Shown piece by piece: positions 62,468 to 64,000 of a stretch of DNA of 64,000 nt; the stretch's first letter is position 1, and each line of letters begins with the position of its first letter. The notes under the pieces were generated by a model. That model was not told where the DNA came from, did no database searches, and saw nothing but the letters and a program-made list of their open reading frames with translations. Location of the stretch: the NCBI RefSeq assembly GCF_016907925.1, contig NZ_JAFBCZ010000009.1, forward strand, positions 1 through 64,000, read 5' to 3'. Source of the DNA: Herpetosiphon giganteus. Lineage in GTDB: Bacteria; Chloroflexota; Chloroflexia; Chloroflexales; Herpetosiphonaceae. The position numbers were made by a program, and so were the translations under genes.

Positions 62468-63301
62468 ATGGCAAACGAAACAACCCAGCTTTATCTTGAT
62501 CTACTGAAGCGCTGTATTATGGGCTTGGTCTATGAAGATCAGCCATTACGCAATATTGTGTACGAGCCATTTAGCATCAATGCGCCCTACACCGGCCCCT
62601 ACAGCACCTTTGATCGCGAAAAACGGCTGAATGGCCATGAATGGCCGAGCCAAGCGCATACGATGCTGAGTATGCATCGACTGAACAATATTCAAACTGT
62701 GGTCACCGATATTCTCGAAAAGCAAATTCCTGGCGATTTAATTGAAACTGGCGTTTGGCGCGGCGGAGCCACAATCTTTATGCGCGGCATTCTCAAGGCC
62801 TACAATTGCAGCGATCGCACAGTTTGGGTCGCCGATTCATTCCAAGGCTTTCCCAAAAACGAAGCTGAAGGCCTGCTTGGCGAAACCGAATCGCCTGGCC
62901 TGCCCCAAGAGCAACATGGCCCGCCGCCCAAGCCCATCCAAGATATTCTCGACCTGCTGTGGAAAGGCACGTCATACGACGAAGTGCGCCAACATTTCGA
63001 GCAATATGGCTTGCTTGATGATCAGGTTAAGTTTCTCAAGGGTTGGTTTTGCCATACCCTGCATCAAGCGCCAATCGATAATTTGGCCCTCTTACGCTTA
63101 GATGGCGATTTATACGATTCAACCTACGATGCGTTAGAGGCGTTGTACCCCAAAGTTTCTCAAGGCGGCTATGTGATTGTTGACGATTATGCCACCTTCG
63201 AAGAGTGCTACAACGCTGTCCATGATTATCTCGAATCAATTGGCGAAACCGTCACAATGCAGCCCATTGACGAAGATTCGGTCTTTTGGCAAAAGGGCTA
63301 G
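62468..63301 (+). CDS. TylF-type (macrocin O-methyltransferase-like) methyltransferase
   Basis: A 277-residue protein of the TylF/macrocin-O-methyltransferase family. The SAM motif is 'LIETGVWRGGATIFMRGIL', 'VWVADSFQGFPKN' carries the acidic ribose ligand, and 'LLRLDGDLYDSTYDAL' with 'GGYVIVDDY' holds the Mg2+-binding Asp residues. Family members methylate sugar hydroxyls on macrolides or peptides. Two glycosyltransferases lie in the locus, so a sugar of the product is the likely target. GGAG lies about 10 bases before ATG 62468. It is the last biosynthetic gene I see. Confidence 0.87.
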   Translation: MANETTQLYLDLLKRCIMGLVYEDQPLRNIVYEPFSINAPYTGPYSTFDREKRLNGHEWPSQAHTMLSMHRLNNIQTVVTDILEKQIPGDLIETGVWRGGATIFMRGILKAYNCSDRTVWVADSFQGFPKNEAEGLLGETESPGLPQEQHGPPPKPIQDILDLLWKGTSYDEVRQHFEQYGLLDDQVKFLKGWFCHTLHQAPIDNLALLRLDGDLYDSTYDALEALYPKVSQGGYVIVDDYATFEECYNAVHDYLESIGETVTMQPIDEDSVFWQKG

Positions 63302-63303
63302 GG

Positions 63304-63336
63304 GTGAAGGATGAAGGATGAAGGATGAAGGATGAG
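63304..63336. repeat. Heptanucleotide tandem repeat
   Basis: ATGAAGG repeated about four times with slight edge variation, directly after the TylF-type gene. Such simple repeats may vary in copy number. Confidence 0.85.
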
Positions 63337-63360
63337 AGCTAGGAGATTGAGCGATGGAAA

Positions 63361-63704
63361 CCGCGAAGAACGCGAAGAGCGCGAAGGCTATAGGCTTTGG
63401 GCTATTGGCTCTTGGAAACATGAACGGGTTGGCAACCATGTCCCCTCGCCTCCCAACCCCCTCTCCCACTGAACACGGGCGAGGGTGAGCCGACCTTGTT
63501 TCCCAACAAATTGTCCAAGAGCCACACAATGAAAAGCCCCTCGCCTGTGCGCGGGAGAGGGGTTGGGGTGAGGGGATCTTAACAACCGACCCTTGAAGGG
63601 AGAGGGGCTGGAGGTGAGGGAAGTTTAAATCGGAGGGACGGAAAGAGAAATACTATTGAGGGATCAGGATTGAGAAACCGCGAAGAACGCGAAGAGCGCA
63701 AAGG
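63361..63704. repeat. Repeat-dense region including right inverted block
   Basis: CCGCGAAGAACGCGAAGAGC-type units occur at 63361-63387 and 63678-63704. Between them, 63441-63490 and 63530-63590 are inverted counterparts of the block at 32459-32648. The frame ending LARVQWERGLGGEG here is a translation of the repeat. No gene is visible from 63302 to 63874. Confidence 0.8.
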
Positions 63705-63752
63705 GAGAAGAATGGGGAAATAGCAGCAACAGCAACAATCCACAACATACAT

Positions 63753-63815
63753 ATTAGGGGGTGCAGGGGGATGAAAACCCCCTGCGTCTCCCTCCAGCGG
63801 AGGGACGGAAGGGAG
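63753..63815. repeat. Double-hairpin intergenic repeat, copy 3 (diverged)
   Basis: The first stem (GCAGGGGG/CCCCCTGC) is retained with loop ATGAAAA; the second has changed to CCCTCC/GGAGGG with compensating bases, so pairing is kept although the sequence differs from copies 1 and 2. Confidence 0.75.
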
Positions 63816-63874
63816 GAGAAATATTGTTAAGGAATCGAACCGCTAATTCTCATAGTGTGTGTGAAGGAGTTCAA

Positions 63875-64000
63875 GTGAGTACACGTTTTTTAGGCATTCC
63901 GGCAGTCGTTTGGTCAATGTTGGCGCTGATTATTGCAGCAATCTTCGTGTATGTTTGGCCAAGCGATAAAGTGCCAGGCGATACCACCAGCATTCGCTAT
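63875..64000 (+). CDS. Start of a membrane protein gene (partial)
   Basis: GTG 63875 follows AGGAG by 5 bases and opens 42 codons that run off the window. Residues 10-28 form a transmembrane helix (VVWSMLALIIAAIFVYVWP), then a polar segment. This looks like a signal-anchor or a substrate-binding or sensor protein; no further call is possible. Confidence 0.6.
   Translation, partial: MSTRFLGIPAVVWSMLALIIAAIFVYVWPSDKVPGDTTSIRY

Noticed and set aside
63388-63585. 65-codon minus-strand frame containing LARVQWERGLGGEG
   Set aside because: Repeat-derived, as above.
1-64000. tRNA, rRNA, CRISPR arrays, intact insertion sequences
   Set aside because: None seen by eye: no cloverleaf-like segments, regular spacer arrays or transposase motifs were found; a covariance-model scan would be needed to exclude small RNAs.

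Overview
The window looks like a chromosomal stretch of a filamentous Chloroflexi bacterium, most likely Herpetosiphon or a close relative. This rests on moderate GC, many short-spaced genes with clear AGGAGG-type ribosome binding sites, a secreted beta-helix protein with a Thr-Pro-rich linker, cyanobacterial-like and Gram-positive-like gene families side by side, abundant 'CCCTCACCCCAACCCC'-type intergenic repeats, and a large hybrid PKS-NRPS locus. The genus is an inference; no rRNA marker is present.

Layout. 1-2.8 kb: a 5'-truncated nhaA antiporter and a GT1 glycosyltransferase. 2.8-8.2 kb: a tight five-gene minus-strand operon (ATP-grasp ligase, DUF364 protein, SAM methyltransferase, MFS exporter, SbnA-like PLP enzyme). 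Its promoter carries two near-identical 23-bp boxes with a 7-1-7 palindrome, which suggests a metal-regulated small-molecule (metallophore-like) pathway. 8.3-27.6 kb: ordinary and accessory genes: two SDR proteins around an AraC regulator, a lipoprotein, a PAF-acetylhydrolase-like membrane esterase, a secreted parallel beta-helix protein, a VanRS/VanY-like two-component and D,D-carboxypeptidase set, a Kup potassium transporter, a WYL regulator with a VOC protein, and several decayed genes (siderophore ABC ATPase tail, FtsX/MacB permease tail, an unknown C-terminal remnant).

27.6-63.3 kb: a biosynthetic locus. Leftward genes supply an aromatic amino acid ammonia-lyase, a 4-coumarate:CoA-ligase-like enzyme, a GT1 glycosyltransferase, a DrrAB-type exporter and a rhomboid-like membrane protein. 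After about 1.2 kb of AT-rich DNA the rightward assembly line begins: PKS1 (ACP-KS-AT-DH-KR-ACP), NRPS1 (C-A-PCP-C, A code identical to threonine), NRPS2 (dead A, acyl ligase, KR, PCP), NRPS3 (C-A-PCP, Tyr-like code) and PKS2 (KS-AT-ACP-TE). A type II thioesterase, a second GT1 glycosyltransferase and a TylF-type O-methyltransferase follow.

Read collinearly, an arylacryloyl (or related) starter is extended once to a dienoyl chain. It is then joined to Thr, to a 2-hydroxy acid made by the AL-KR-PCP module, to a Tyr-like residue, and to one unreduced malonyl unit before TE release, glycosylation and possibly sugar O-methylation. I do not recognise this combination as a known product; the structure is inference. 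The right end holds dense repeats and the start of a membrane protein gene.
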